From assembly GCA_015058015.1 (NCBI GenBank), contig SVDM01000001.1:310001-374000 (forward strand): a stretch of DNA of 64,000 bases, written 5' to 3'. The translations under genes and the position numbers were made by a program. This document shows, piece by piece, positions 26,596 through 37,000 of this stretch. The notes under the pieces are model-generated. The model was given only the letters and a program-made list of their open reading frames with translations, had not been told where the DNA came from and did not search any database. Source of the stretch: Lachnospiraceae bacterium (GTDB lineage: Bacteria > Bacillota > Clostridia > Lachnospirales > Lachnospiraceae). Position 1 is the stretch's first letter. Each line of letters starts with the position of its first letter.

Positions 26596-27498
26596 TCACT
26601 CTTTATCTTCATAACCGAAATTCTTTAAAAGGAAGTCGCTGTCTCTCCAGTCCTTCTTAACCTTTACCCAAAGCTGCAGATTTGCTTTTCCCTCTATCAA
26701 ATGCTCTATCTCATATCTGGCAGTTGAGCCGATCTTTTTAAGCATGGCTCCCTGCTTGCCTATAATAATTCCTTTGTGGGAATCTTTCTCGCAGATAATG
26801 GTAGCGTCAATATCCGTTATACCCTTATCTCTTGTCTTCATTCTGTCAATTACAACCGCTATTCCGTGAGGAATCTCTTCCTGCAGGGCATGGAGAGACT
26901 TCTCTCTTATAATCTCTGCAACAATCTGCTTCATGGGCTGGTCTGTAATGGTATCGTCATCGTAATACTTAGGACCGTAAGGCAGATATTTTCGAATAGA
27001 ATCAATAATATCATGGGTGTTTTTTCCACGAAGAGCCGAAACGGGAATAATCTCATCAAAATCAAAAAGAGCGGAATAAGCTTCAATAAATTTCGGCAAG
27101 TCTTCTTTATTCACCGTATCCATCTTATTGATAACAAGTATAACGGGGATTTTGGCTTTTTTAAGTTTTTCTATTATGTGTTTTTCTCCTGCCCCGATAA
27201 AGGTGGAGGGCTCCACCAGCCAAAGTATCACATCTACTTCTCTGATGGTGCTCTCCGCCGCATTTACCATGAATTCCCCAAGTTTATTCTTGGCCTTGTG
27301 AATACCCGGGGTATCAAGGAATACAATCTGGCAGCCGTCATCTGTATATACAGTCTGTATTTTGTTACGTGTGGTTTGAGGTTTGTTGGAAGTAATGGCA
27401 ATCTTTTGTCCGATCAACTTGTTCATAAGGGTTGATTTGCCGACATTAGGTCTTCCGATAAGGGATACAAACCCCGATTTAAATGCTTTGTCAGTCAT
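26596..27498 (-). CDS. era: GTPase Era
   Basis: Era is an essential GTPase that binds the 3' end of 16S rRNA and assists 30S assembly. The 300-residue protein has the G1 motif GRPNVGKST near residue 16, DTPGIH (G3) and NKMD (G4), followed by the C-terminal KH domain with the GKQGAMLKKIG loop. ATG follows AGAAAGAAG. It is 11 bases after the M16C peptidase gene and overlaps or abuts recO. Confidence 0.97.
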   Translation of the reverse strand: MTDKAFKSGFVSLIGRPNVGKSTLMNKLIGQKIAITSNKPQTTRNKIQTVYTDDGCQIVFLDTPGIHKAKNKLGEFMVNAAESTIREVDVILWLVEPSTFIGAGEKHIIEKLKKAKIPVILVINKMDTVNKEDLPKFIEAYSALFDFDEIIPVSALRGKNTHDIIDSIRKYLPYGPKYYDDDTITDQPMKQIVAEIIREKSLHALQEEIPHGIAVVIDRMKTRDKGITDIDATIICEKDSHKGIIIGKQGAMLKKIGSTARYEIEHLIEGKANLQLWVKVKKDWRDSDFLLKNFGYEDKE

Positions 27499-27509
27499 AA
27501 TACTTCTTT

Positions 27510-30425
27510 CTAATGTAAGCTTATAAGCTTATCAAACATGTCTTTTTCAGCTTCGAGATTCTCTTCGTTACCAAGAACGCAGATATTGTTCTGTGATAAT
27601 ACCTCCTTCATAAGAGGAGCCAATTCTCTGATATCCTCTACCGTAGCAGAAAGAATGGAATCTCTTGACTTTTGTATGTAATCGTAGGTCAGATTAGTGA
27701 AATATGCCACCATAGACCTGCTTCCTCTTGCGCTGAATGTTAAAGGTGTATCTATGGAACTTATGGTTCCTATGATAAACTTGGTCATTCCTCTTTCGTC
27801 AATGTCGAAGTTTGCTACATACTCAGGGATTCCTTCAAATATCTCGTTGGTCTTGGCAAGATTGGGGTCCCTGTATGATACAAAGTAGGTATCACCGTTT
27901 CTGGAGAAGCCGGACATACAGCCGTAAGCTCCGCCCATGACTCTTACGTTGTTCCATAAGTAGTCATAACCTAATATTGTCTTTAACACAAGCAAGGTTC
28001 CCTTATAGGAATAACCTGCCGTCCTATAATTACCGGATCTTGATACATACTGAATCTTTGCAGCAGTCTTGAATCCCTCGTTCTTACGCACACAATCCAG
28101 GTCAAATCCGCCGTAGTCAGTGCCGCCTTCAAAGAGGCCTTCCTTGAAAGTCTTTACCAGGCCTTCTAAGGGCTCATACCCCTTCTTATCAGAACTATAT
28201 CCAACGGTAAGATTCTCTGCCGTAAAAACGGCTTTAACGAGGTTCTTAAGCATATTGCTCAAGTATTCCTTATGGCCGTCAAAGTCCTCATCAATAGCGG
28301 AAATAAGATTATAGAAGTCTATACCGCTTGTGATATCTGAGAATCTTGAGGTCTTTGAGAAATAGGACATTCCTCGTACCATAGCAAGGGCATGTCCTGC
28401 TGTATTGTAAGCAGCCTGAATTCTGGCTCTTGATTCTGCCACAATCTCTTTTAAACGCTTATAATCATCTAAATCTGAGGTGGTAATAATCTCTTTTATA
28501 ATATCAAATGCAAATCCCAGCTTATCATATAATACTCTGGCTCTAAAGCCCATGGAAACCATGTATTCATCAGGATTAGCCACATTGGTGTAAATGGCCA
28601 TATCCGGGAATATTCCGCCGGAATTGATATTTATATCGTTATTAAGCTCAAGGTATGAGTAATTCTTGGTATTAACAGAGCCCAAAACAGCCTTAAGTAT
28701 ACCAAGGTAAGGAAGCATCTCACCCGAAATATTGTTGCAGTTAAAATGCAAGGTCAAATATCCGATGCCGTTAGTAAAGAAGTCATGATGTACAACCTTG
28801 GTTTCTCCCACTGTGTGGATGGTGTTATCAAAGGGTGTAGCCTCCTTCTTAAGATCCTCTCTCTTAAGCATAGGAATGGATTCAAGTTCTTCCTTGGTGG
28901 AAGGCTCACTTTGATATTTCTTGAGAGCCTCGGTATCTTCCACCAGCTTCTTAATCTCATCCTTTGACAATGAAGCCTTATAATCCTTTAACTTCTTAGC
29001 TAAAGCCTCTTCCTTCTTGGCTGTAAGGCCTTTCTTTGGAAGGTAAGTAAGGATGGTTCCATGGTTATTATTGAGAAGATATTTTTCAATAAGACTCTCA
29101 AAATATCCGTCATCCATCTTCTTACGAAGGGCTGCAAATACTTCATTGGACTCCAAATGAAGGAAAGGTGCCTTCTCATCATAAAGCCAGGAATCAAAAC
29201 TCTGCAGACCATACATAAGTCCTTTGGGGTAAGGACCAAAGTCTGCTTCTCTAAACTTGAATTCAAAGACATTGATTCCTGCAAGAAGGGACTTCTTGTT
29301 AATACCGTTCTTCACCTGGTCTTTTAAGACCTTCTCAATAATATCTAGGAATTCCTGCTTTTTATCAGGGTTGGAATTCTTAGCAATAATAGAAAACATT
29401 GGTTGTTTGATGCCGCCGTCATAGCTGCTGTTTACATCCTTGCCGATTCCCGCATCAATAAGAGCCTGCTTTAAGGGGGCTCCCGGTGACATTAATGCAT
29501 ATTCAAGAATCTGAAAGGCAATGGTAAGCTCTTTATCAAGAGATGTTCCAACCACCTTATTGTATGATAAAAATGTGTTGTTTTCTTCTGATTCATCACT
29601 GGAGATGGAATACTCCAGTTCAATATCCTTCATGCTCTCAAAAGGCTTCTGGAAGCCAATCTCCGAGTCAATGCTTATCACATCGTACTTGGACAGATAC
29701 TCCTTATCAAGCCAGGAAAGCTTCTCTGCCATATCCATATTACCGTAGAGGTAAATGTAACTGTTAACCGGATGATAATAATGCTTATGAAAATCCAGGA
29801 AGTCCTTATAAGTAAGCTTCGGGATGTCATCCGGATCTCCACCGGATTCGAAAGCATATGTGGTATCCGGGAACAAAGAATTAAGGATTTCTCTTTCAAG
29901 AGACCCTTCCGGTGATGAGAATGCACCCTGCATCTCGCCGTATACAACCCCGCTTATTTCAATGTCTTTATCCTCGGCTTCTAATTCATAATGCCAGCCT
30001 TCTTGTTTGAATATTTCTTCTCTCTTATAGATATTGGGGTTAAATACTGAGTCCATATACACATCCATAAGATTCTGGAAATCCTTATCGTTGCAGCTGG
30101 CAACAGGATAAACAGTCTTATCCGGATATGTCATGGCATTTAAAAATGTGTTTAGAGAACCTTTGGCAAGTTCTACAAAGGGATCTTTAGCCGGGAATTT
30201 GGCAGAACCGCAAAGTACCGAATGCTCCAGAATATGAGGAACTCCGGTGGAATCCTTGGGAGGGGTTCTAAAACCGATGGCAAAGACTTTATTCTCATCA
30301 TCATTGGACAGAAGCATCAGTCTTGCTCCGCTTTTAATGTGTCGTAACAGATAACCCTTTGAGTTAAGGTCAGATACGTCACGCTCCTCTATTAATTCGT
30401 ATTCCTTTAGATCTCTTATTTCCAT
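27510..30425 (-). CDS. Insulinase-family (M16C, presequence-protease-like) metallopeptidase
   Basis: The 971-residue protein is the right size for the two-half M16C clan member related to PreP/Cym1. The inverted zinc motif HILEH lies at residues 64-68, followed by the downstream glutamate region GVVYGEMQGAF near residue 155. The second, non-catalytic half is recognisable. There is no signal peptide, so it is probably a cytosolic oligopeptidase that degrades peptides inside a closed chamber. It is the first gene of the operon continuing into era and recO. A terminator separates it from the oxidoreductase gene downstream in the other direction of the map. Confidence 0.92.
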   Translation of the reverse strand: MEIRDLKEYELIEERDVSDLNSKGYLLRHIKSGARLMLLSNDDENKVFAIGFRTPPKDSTGVPHILEHSVLCGSAKFPAKDPFVELAKGSLNTFLNAMTYPDKTVYPVASCNDKDFQNLMDVYMDSVFNPNIYKREEIFKQEGWHYELEAEDKDIEISGVVYGEMQGAFSSPEGSLEREILNSLFPDTTYAFESGGDPDDIPKLTYKDFLDFHKHYYHPVNSYIYLYGNMDMAEKLSWLDKEYLSKYDVISIDSEIGFQKPFESMKDIELEYSISSDESEENNTFLSYNKVVGTSLDKELTIAFQILEYALMSPGAPLKQALIDAGIGKDVNSSYDGGIKQPMFSIIAKNSNPDKKQEFLDIIEKVLKDQVKNGINKKSLLAGINVFEFKFREADFGPYPKGLMYGLQSFDSWLYDEKAPFLHLESNEVFAALRKKMDDGYFESLIEKYLLNNNHGTILTYLPKKGLTAKKEEALAKKLKDYKASLSKDEIKKLVEDTEALKKYQSEPSTKEELESIPMLKREDLKKEATPFDNTIHTVGETKVVHHDFFTNGIGYLTLHFNCNNISGEMLPYLGILKAVLGSVNTKNYSYLELNNDININSGGIFPDMAIYTNVANPDEYMVSMGFRARVLYDKLGFAFDIIKEIITTSDLDDYKRLKEIVAESRARIQAAYNTAGHALAMVRGMSYFSKTSRFSDITSGIDFYNLISAIDEDFDGHKEYLSNMLKNLVKAVFTAENLTVGYSSDKKGYEPLEGLVKTFKEGLFEGGTDYGGFDLDCVRKNEGFKTAAKIQYVSRSGNYRTAGYSYKGTLLVLKTILGYDYLWNNVRVMGGAYGCMSGFSRNGDTYFVSYRDPNLAKTNEIFEGIPEYVANFDIDERGMTKFIIGTISSIDTPLTFSARGSRSMVAYFTNLTYDYIQKSRDSILSATVEDIRELAPLMKEVLSQNNICVLGNEENLEAEKDMFDKLISLH

Positions 30426-30456
30426 GCGTTGTCCTCTCTTCGTTTAAAATTGATAA

Positions 30457-30488
30457 GTACAACCTGCCGGATTACCGACAGGTTGTAC
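30457..30488 (-). terminator. Terminator of pyruvate:ferredoxin oxidoreductase
   Basis: GTACAACCTG (30457-30466) pairs with CAGGTTGTAC (30479-30488), with CGG/CCG pairing inside. It begins 14 bases past the stop codon. The tail on the minus strand (TTATCAATTTT) is only moderately T-rich. Confidence 0.75.
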
Positions 30489-30501
30489 GAAAAGTTTTAA
30501 T

Positions 30502-33500
30502 TTATTTCTTGCCATATAATGAAACAAGCTTATTCAGGTGTTCGAAACGGTTCTTAGCCTCTTTCTCTGATTTCTCAAAGAGTACTTTGGCCTTATCCGG
30601 GTTAGCTCTCATAAGAGAGTTATAACGAACTTCTCCATTAAGGAATTCCTGATAATCTCCTACAGGTGCCTTGGAATCAAGGGTAAATGCATCCTCACCT
30701 GCAGCAGCAAGAGCCGGATTGTATCTGAACAGATGCCAATATCCTGCCTCAACAGCATTCTTCTCTTCTGTCTGAGCCTTGCTCATACCTGCCTTAATAC
30801 CGTGGTTGATACAAGGTGCATAACAGATTACAAGTGAAGGTCCGGGATAGCTTTCAGCCTCGGCAATTGCCTTAATGCACTGGTTGTAATCAGCTCCCAT
30901 GGCAACCTGAGCAACATAAATATATCCGTAGCTCATGGCGATTCCTGCAAGATCTTTCTTCTTAACTTCTTTTCCGCCTGCAGCAAACTGAGCAATAGCT
31001 CCGGTAGGTGTAGCCTTTGAAGACTGTCCTCCTGTATTGGAGTATACTTCAGTATCGAATACCATAATGTTAATATCCTGTCCTGAAGCAAGAACGTGGT
31101 CTACTCCGCCGAATCCGATATCGTAAGCCCAACCGTCACCACCGAAGATCCACTGACTCTTCTTTGCCAGGAAGTCTTTATCTTTAAGAATAGCTTTAGC
31201 CTTGTCGCCATTACACTTTTCAAGTGCAGCGATAAGTTTGTCTGTAGCCGGTCCGTTAAGTGCACCGTTAGAGAAGGTGTCGAGATACTCTTTGGCAGCA
31301 GCCTTGGCATCATCATTGCATCCGTTCTCGTAGACATCCTCTATCTTAGCCTTTAAGCTGTCTCTAAGGGCTCTCTGAGCAAGGAACATACCATATCCGA
31401 ACTCTGCAGCATCCTCAAAGAGTGAGTTAGACCAAGCGGGTCCTTTGCCTTCCGCATTCATTGTATAAGGTGTGGAAGGTGATGAGTTACCCCAGATTGA
31501 TGAACATCCTGTAGCATTGGCAATGTACATTCTATCACCAAAGAGCTGTGTAACAAGTTTAGCATATGGTGTCTCACCACAGCCTGCACATGCTCCTGAG
31601 AACTCGAGAAGGGGCTGCTTAAACTGGCTACCCTTAACTGCAGTTTCTTTAAATTTCTCAGCAACTTCTTTCTTAGCGGGAAGATGTCTTCCGTAAGTGA
31701 AGCACTCCTGCTGATCCATATTATCTTCAAGCGGTGCCATGGTAAGGGCTTTATTACCTTTCTTACCCGGGCAAACGTTAGCACAGGAACCGCAACCTGT
31801 ACAATCAAGCACAGAAACGGTCATGGTAAACTTCAAGTCGTCAAGTCCTGTCATCTTAGTGCTCTTCATAGCAGCAGGAGCCTTAGATGCCTCATCAGCT
31901 GTCATAGCAACCGGTCTTATTGCTGCATGGGGACATACATAAGAACAGAAGTTACACTGAATACAGTTATCAGGATCCCAGCTTGGAACATCAACAGCGA
32001 TTCCTCTCTTTTCGTAAGCAGCAGTACCTGAAGGTGTAGTACCGTCAACATAGTCTTTAAACGCTGATACGGGAAGCTTGTTACCTTCCTGAGCATTAAT
32101 GGGAATCTGAATGTTATTAACGAAATCTGTAACGTCTTTTCTATGACCTGAAACTTTCTTGGAGAAGTCTTCGTCTCCCGCATTCTTCCATGAATCGGGA
32201 ACTTTAATCTCAACTACATCCTTAGCGCCTCTGTCAATTGCGTCATAGTTCATCTGAACTACCTTGTCGCCCTTACGTCCGTAAGTTGCAAGAGCAGCTG
32301 CTTTCATAAGCTCGATGGCTTTATCTTCAGGAATAATATTGGCAAGTTTGAAGAATGCAGACTGTAATACAGTATTGATTCTTCCTCCAAGTCCGATTTC
32401 CTTACCAATCTTAATACCATCGATGGTGTAGAACTTAATGTTATGTTCCGCAATATATCTCTTAGCCTGTCCCGGAAGGTTCTTCTCTAAACCGTCCAAA
32501 TCCCATGAACAGTTAAGAAGGAAGGTACCTCCGTCCACAATATCCTGTACCATGTTGTACTTACGTACGTATGAAGGATTATGGCAGGCAACGAAATTAG
32601 CCATATTAATAAGATATGTGGACCTGATCGGGTCCTTTCCGAAACGCAGGTGTGAAATGGTTACACCACCGGATTTCTTTGAATCATAATCAAAGTAAGC
32701 CTGGGCATACATATCTGTGTTGTCACCGATAATCTTGATGGAGTTCTTATTAGCACCCACTGTTCCGTCGGCACCAAGTCCCCAGAACTTGCAGCTTATG
32801 GTAGAAGCTGAAGCAGTATTGGGGTTCTCACCAATCTCAAGTGAAAGGTTAGTAACATCATCGACGATACCGATGGTGAATCTCTTCTTGGATGTATTAT
32901 TATATACAGCAATAATCTGAGCCGGAGTTGTATCCTTTGAACCCAGTCCGTATCTTCCTGAGAATACCGGAACTTTATCAAACTTGCTATCCTTCAAGGC
33001 AGCAACAACATCTAAGAATAAGGGTTCTCCAAGGGCTCCCGGTTCTTTTGTTCTGTCAAGAACAGCAATCTGTTCTACTGAATCAGGAATAGCATCAATA
33101 AGAGCCTTTGCTGAAAACGGTCTGTAGAGACGTACCTTTACAAGACCAACCTTCTCTCCTTTTGCTATGAGATAATCAATAGTTTCATCAATTGTATCGC
33201 AAACAGAGCCCATGGCAACAATAACTTTGGTTGCATCCTTGGCTCCATAGTAATTGAAGAGTTTGTAATCTGTGCCAATCTTCTTATTAACCTTGTCCAT
33301 ATATTCCTGAACAATAGCGGGAAGTGCTTCATAAGCTGTGTTACATGCTTCTCTTGCCTGGAAGAAGATATCCGGGTTCTGTGCTGAACCTCTCTGGCAT
33401 GGATGATTGGGATTGAGGGCTGATCTTCTGTATGCATCAATGGCGTCCATATCAACCATATCTTTTAAGTCTTCATAATCCCAAGTCTCAATCTTTTGAA

Positions 33501-34038
33501 TCTCATGAGAAGTTCTGAAACCGTCAAAGAAATTAATAAAAGGTACTCTTCCCTTGATTGCTGCGCAGTGTGCAACAGGAGTAAGATCCATAACTTCCTG
33601 AACACTGGATTCACAAAGCATAGCCACACCTGTCTGACGACAAGCGTAAACATCAGAGTGATCTCCAAAGATTGATAATGCATGGCTTGCTATAGCTCTT
33701 GCCGATACATTGAATACGCCGGGAAGCTGCTCGCCTGCAATCTTGTAGAGATTGGGAATCATAAGAAGAAGTCCCTGTGAAGCTGTGTAAGTTGTTGTCA
33801 GTGCGCCTGCAGCCAGTGAACCATGAACCGTTCCCGCAGCTCCTGCCTCAGACTGCATCTCCGTAACCTGTACGGTCTGCCCAAAGATATTGGTTCTTCC
33901 CTGGGTTGCCCATTCATCTGTAGCCTCAGCCATAACAGATGACGGGGTGATGGGATAGATTGCCGCAACATCTGTGTATGCATATGATACGTGAGCTGCA
34001 GCATGGTTACCATCCATTGTTTTCATTGCTCTTGCCAT
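30502..34038 (-). CDS. nifJ: Pyruvate:ferredoxin (flavodoxin) oxidoreductase
   Basis: The enzyme converts pyruvate and CoA to acetyl-CoA, CO2 and reduced ferredoxin, the main pyruvate step of anaerobic fermentation. The chosen ATG follows AAGGAGG and gives MARAMKTMDGNHAAAH and 1178 residues, the usual length for the single-chain homodimeric enzyme. Two [4Fe-4S] ligand sets are visible (CIQCNFCSYVCPHAAIRP and CTGCGSCANVCPG). The proximal cluster cysteine motif (SGACAGCGETPY) and the thiamine diphosphate motif (GDGWAYDIGFGG ending EVYSNTGGQ) follow. The PYPITPSSVMAE motif lies at the N-terminus. The PAS/GGDEF/EAL gene lies 57 bases upstream on the same strand. Confidence 0.97.
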   Translation of the reverse strand: MARAMKTMDGNHAAAHVSYAYTDVAAIYPITPSSVMAEATDEWATQGRTNIFGQTVQVTEMQSEAGAAGTVHGSLAAGALTTTYTASQGLLLMIPNLYKIAGEQLPGVFNVSARAIASHALSIFGDHSDVYACRQTGVAMLCESSVQEVMDLTPVAHCAAIKGRVPFINFFDGFRTSHEIQKIETWDYEDLKDMVDMDAIDAYRRSALNPNHPCQRGSAQNPDIFFQAREACNTAYEALPAIVQEYMDKVNKKIGTDYKLFNYYGAKDATKVIVAMGSVCDTIDETIDYLIAKGEKVGLVKVRLYRPFSAKALIDAIPDSVEQIAVLDRTKEPGALGEPLFLDVVAALKDSKFDKVPVFSGRYGLGSKDTTPAQIIAVYNNTSKKRFTIGIVDDVTNLSLEIGENPNTASASTISCKFWGLGADGTVGANKNSIKIIGDNTDMYAQAYFDYDSKKSGGVTISHLRFGKDPIRSTYLINMANFVACHNPSYVRKYNMVQDIVDGGTFLLNCSWDLDGLEKNLPGQAKRYIAEHNIKFYTIDGIKIGKEIGLGGRINTVLQSAFFKLANIIPEDKAIELMKAAALATYGRKGDKVVQMNYDAIDRGAKDVVEIKVPDSWKNAGDEDFSKKVSGHRKDVTDFVNNIQIPINAQEGNKLPVSAFKDYVDGTTPSGTAAYEKRGIAVDVPSWDPDNCIQCNFCSYVCPHAAIRPVAMTADEASKAPAAMKSTKMTGLDDLKFTMTVSVLDCTGCGSCANVCPGKKGNKALTMAPLEDNMDQQECFTYGRHLPAKKEVAEKFKETAVKGSQFKQPLLEFSGACAGCGETPYAKLVTQLFGDRMYIANATGCSSIWGNSSPSTPYTMNAEGKGPAWSNSLFEDAAEFGYGMFLAQRALRDSLKAKIEDVYENGCNDDAKAAAKEYLDTFSNGALNGPATDKLIAALEKCNGDKAKAILKDKDFLAKKSQWIFGGDGWAYDIGFGGVDHVLASGQDINIMVFDTEVYSNTGGQSSKATPTGAIAQFAAGGKEVKKKDLAGIAMSYGYIYVAQVAMGADYNQCIKAIAEAESYPGPSLVICYAPCINHGIKAGMSKAQTEEKNAVEAGYWHLFRYNPALAAAGEDAFTLDSKAPVGDYQEFLNGEVRYNSLMRANPDKAKVLFEKSEKEAKNRFEHLNKLVSLYGKK

Positions 34039-34095
34039 AATAATCCTCCTTATTTGCTCTTTATAGAAAGCATATTTGCCTCTTGAGCGCAAAAG

Positions 34096-37000
34096 TTATT
34101 TGAATAAGAATTTTTCCTCAAATTCTCTTACAGGAATAGCTTTACTGAAGAAAAATCCCTGTCCGTAGTAGCAATTGTTACCAAGTAAGAAATCTATCTG
34201 ATTCTGGTTTTCTATTCCCTCGAATACAATATCTTTACCGGTTACACGAATAAGCTCGCATATCTTGATAATGTATTCTTTATTCAATTCTCCTTCATCA
34301 AACTTACGAAGAAAGCTCTTGTCAATCTTAACGATATCAACCGGAGATGAAAGCAAAATCTCCAAAGAAGAATACCCGGTTCCGAAATCATCCATAGAAA
34401 TCACAAATCCCATATCATGAAGCTTTTCAAGATTTCTATACATAACATCGGAATCAGATGCAAGACAGCTCTCTGTTACTTCTATCTCCACCTCATGAGG
34501 CTCCACATGGTGTTTCTCCGTAAGAGATACTATACGGTCAACGAAATTAGGAATGGAATTATGTCTTCTTGAGAAGTTGACGGAAATACGTATGTCTTTT
34601 TTTCCTTCCTGCTTCCACTTGTTAATCGTCTTTAGAGTCTCTTCAAAGGCGAAGAAGTCGACATCAACTATACTACCCTGCTTTTCCAATGCAGGAACAA
34701 ATGTATCCGGTAGCGTAACACCTCCGTTCTTATCCGTCCACCTGATAAGGCTTTCGGCGCCAACGATTTTATCTGTTCTCATGTCAATCTTGGGTTGCAG
34801 ATAGATCATGAGATCACCGTTGGCTATAGCTGAATGAATGCCGGATGTAATGGATTGCTCCATATTACGATCTAGTCTCATCTCTTCTGCATAGAAAGTA
34901 ATGTTGGCGCTGTTTGATAATCTGGCATTCTTTCTTGCGAGGTTGGCACAATCAAAAGCATATGACATGTCTTGTGAGCCATCCTCAATATGATAAACAC
35001 CGATATTTATCTTACATCCCGCTGTGGGGAAGTAATGTTCTTGATATGCATAAAACTTAGCTCTTATTCTTTCGATGGTAGCTAAAACCTCCACCCTTGA
35101 ATCCGCCGAAATAATATTGGCGAACAAATCCGAATGGACTCTGCAAACAGTCTCCACATTAGGCTCTCCGCTTATTATAGTGGCATAATTAATTAAAATC
35201 TCATCACCATAGTCAAAACCCAGACTCTCGTTAACATGAGAAAATCCCACTATGTCGCTATACATAAGAGCATAATATCTGAAACGGTCCATATTCTTAA
35301 TAATCTCATTGCCTTTAATCATAAAGGTCTCTAAATTATTAACTCCCGTGAGCCTGTCGAATGTATAGAGTTTTTCAAGCTCGTGGGCATTCCTTAATGT
35401 ATTGGAATGCATGGTAATAAACAAAGTCACCGTCAAGCAGAACTGATATAGCGTCTCCTTGTCATACTCAGAAAGCTTTAAAGGATTATTCCTGTCAATA
35501 AAGAAAAATACTATACCGTTATGTAACTCCTGGTTTTCAATAAGGGTTGAAGCATAACCTCTAAACTCATGTTTTATGAAAAACTCCCTGTCTGATTCAC
35601 ATATTTTTTCGGGGTCTAAACAGTCCTCGATAATGTTAATCTCATTAGGTTTAAAGCTTTCTAATGCCTTTAAATAAACCTTTTCATCAATATGAAGACC
35701 TCTTGTCACAATACCCTGACCACGCTCCCATTTGTTGGTCTCGTAGTATATCTTGTCATTGGTTGTATTCTCCATAATACTGACAGTAGACAAGTTGTAC
35801 TTCTTACCCACACGTTCAAGCAAGATATTTAAAGTACTGTCAAAACTTTTGGAATTAAGAAACAAGGTATATGTATACTGTAAAAATCCCTTGTCATATT
35901 CCTTCTGAATGATTGAGTCTACATCATCCTGCTCATCATAGGAACCACCGATAACTTCATGACTACCGGAATTAAAGAGGGTAACCTTGTTCTTTCCCCC
36001 TTTTTTGGAATAATACATGGCGGTATCGGCCTTCTTAAAAAGAGTATCATAATCATGCCCGTCCGGTCCGAAAAAGGATATACCGATACTGGCACTTATC
36101 TTGTAATTCTGATTCTCACCGATATATATACAAGAGATCGCCTCATTAATGCTTTCGGCCTTACTTGAGGCCCATCTCTCCGATATATTCTTCAAGATAA
36201 CGACGAATTCATCTCCACCGACTCTTCCGGCCAAATCCTCCGCTCTTATCACTGTTTTAATGGCACCGGCAATGTTTTCGATTACAACATCACCAATCAT
36301 ATGACCCAAAGTGTCATTTACATGCTTGAAATTATCTATATCAATTACGATAAATGCGTGAATTTTCTCCTGTGCACGGGGATCCGAGAAGAATTCCTCC
36401 GTAATCTTCTTGATGGAAGTCTTATTATATAACCCGGTCATTTGATCGAGCAAGAGATTCTCCTTCATACGTTCGGAGTCTCTTTTATCCTTATCAATAT
36501 TGGTAAGACGTCCCACCACTCTGCTAACTTCTTCTTCACCGGCTTTGCAGACTCCGGCATAAACCATCTGGAACCAGCAATATTCGCCGTTTTTCATGCA
36601 CAAACGAATTTCGGTTATACCTCCGAAATTCTTATCATTAAGACTCTTTATACCTTCAGCAATTCTCTCCTTATCCTCCGGATGGATAAGCTCTGTAATG
36701 GATCCGGACTTGAAGAAGTTGGCCTTAAAGGGACTAATATTAAACATATTCTCATATTTATTGGATATCTCGAATATGTCATGGTTTACATCGTACTCGA
36801 AGATTATCTCTTCGGCGATATTCATAATGATCCTGTTACGATCCGCCAGATATCTGAGGCCCTCCTCTAAGAGATTCCTCTGTGAGATATCAGCAAAGGT
36901 ACAAATCAAATAATCAACACCCTTTGCCTTCACTCTTGAAATATAAGAATCCACAAAGACTTCCTGACCGTCAAAAGTATATATGCTGTGTTCAGACTGG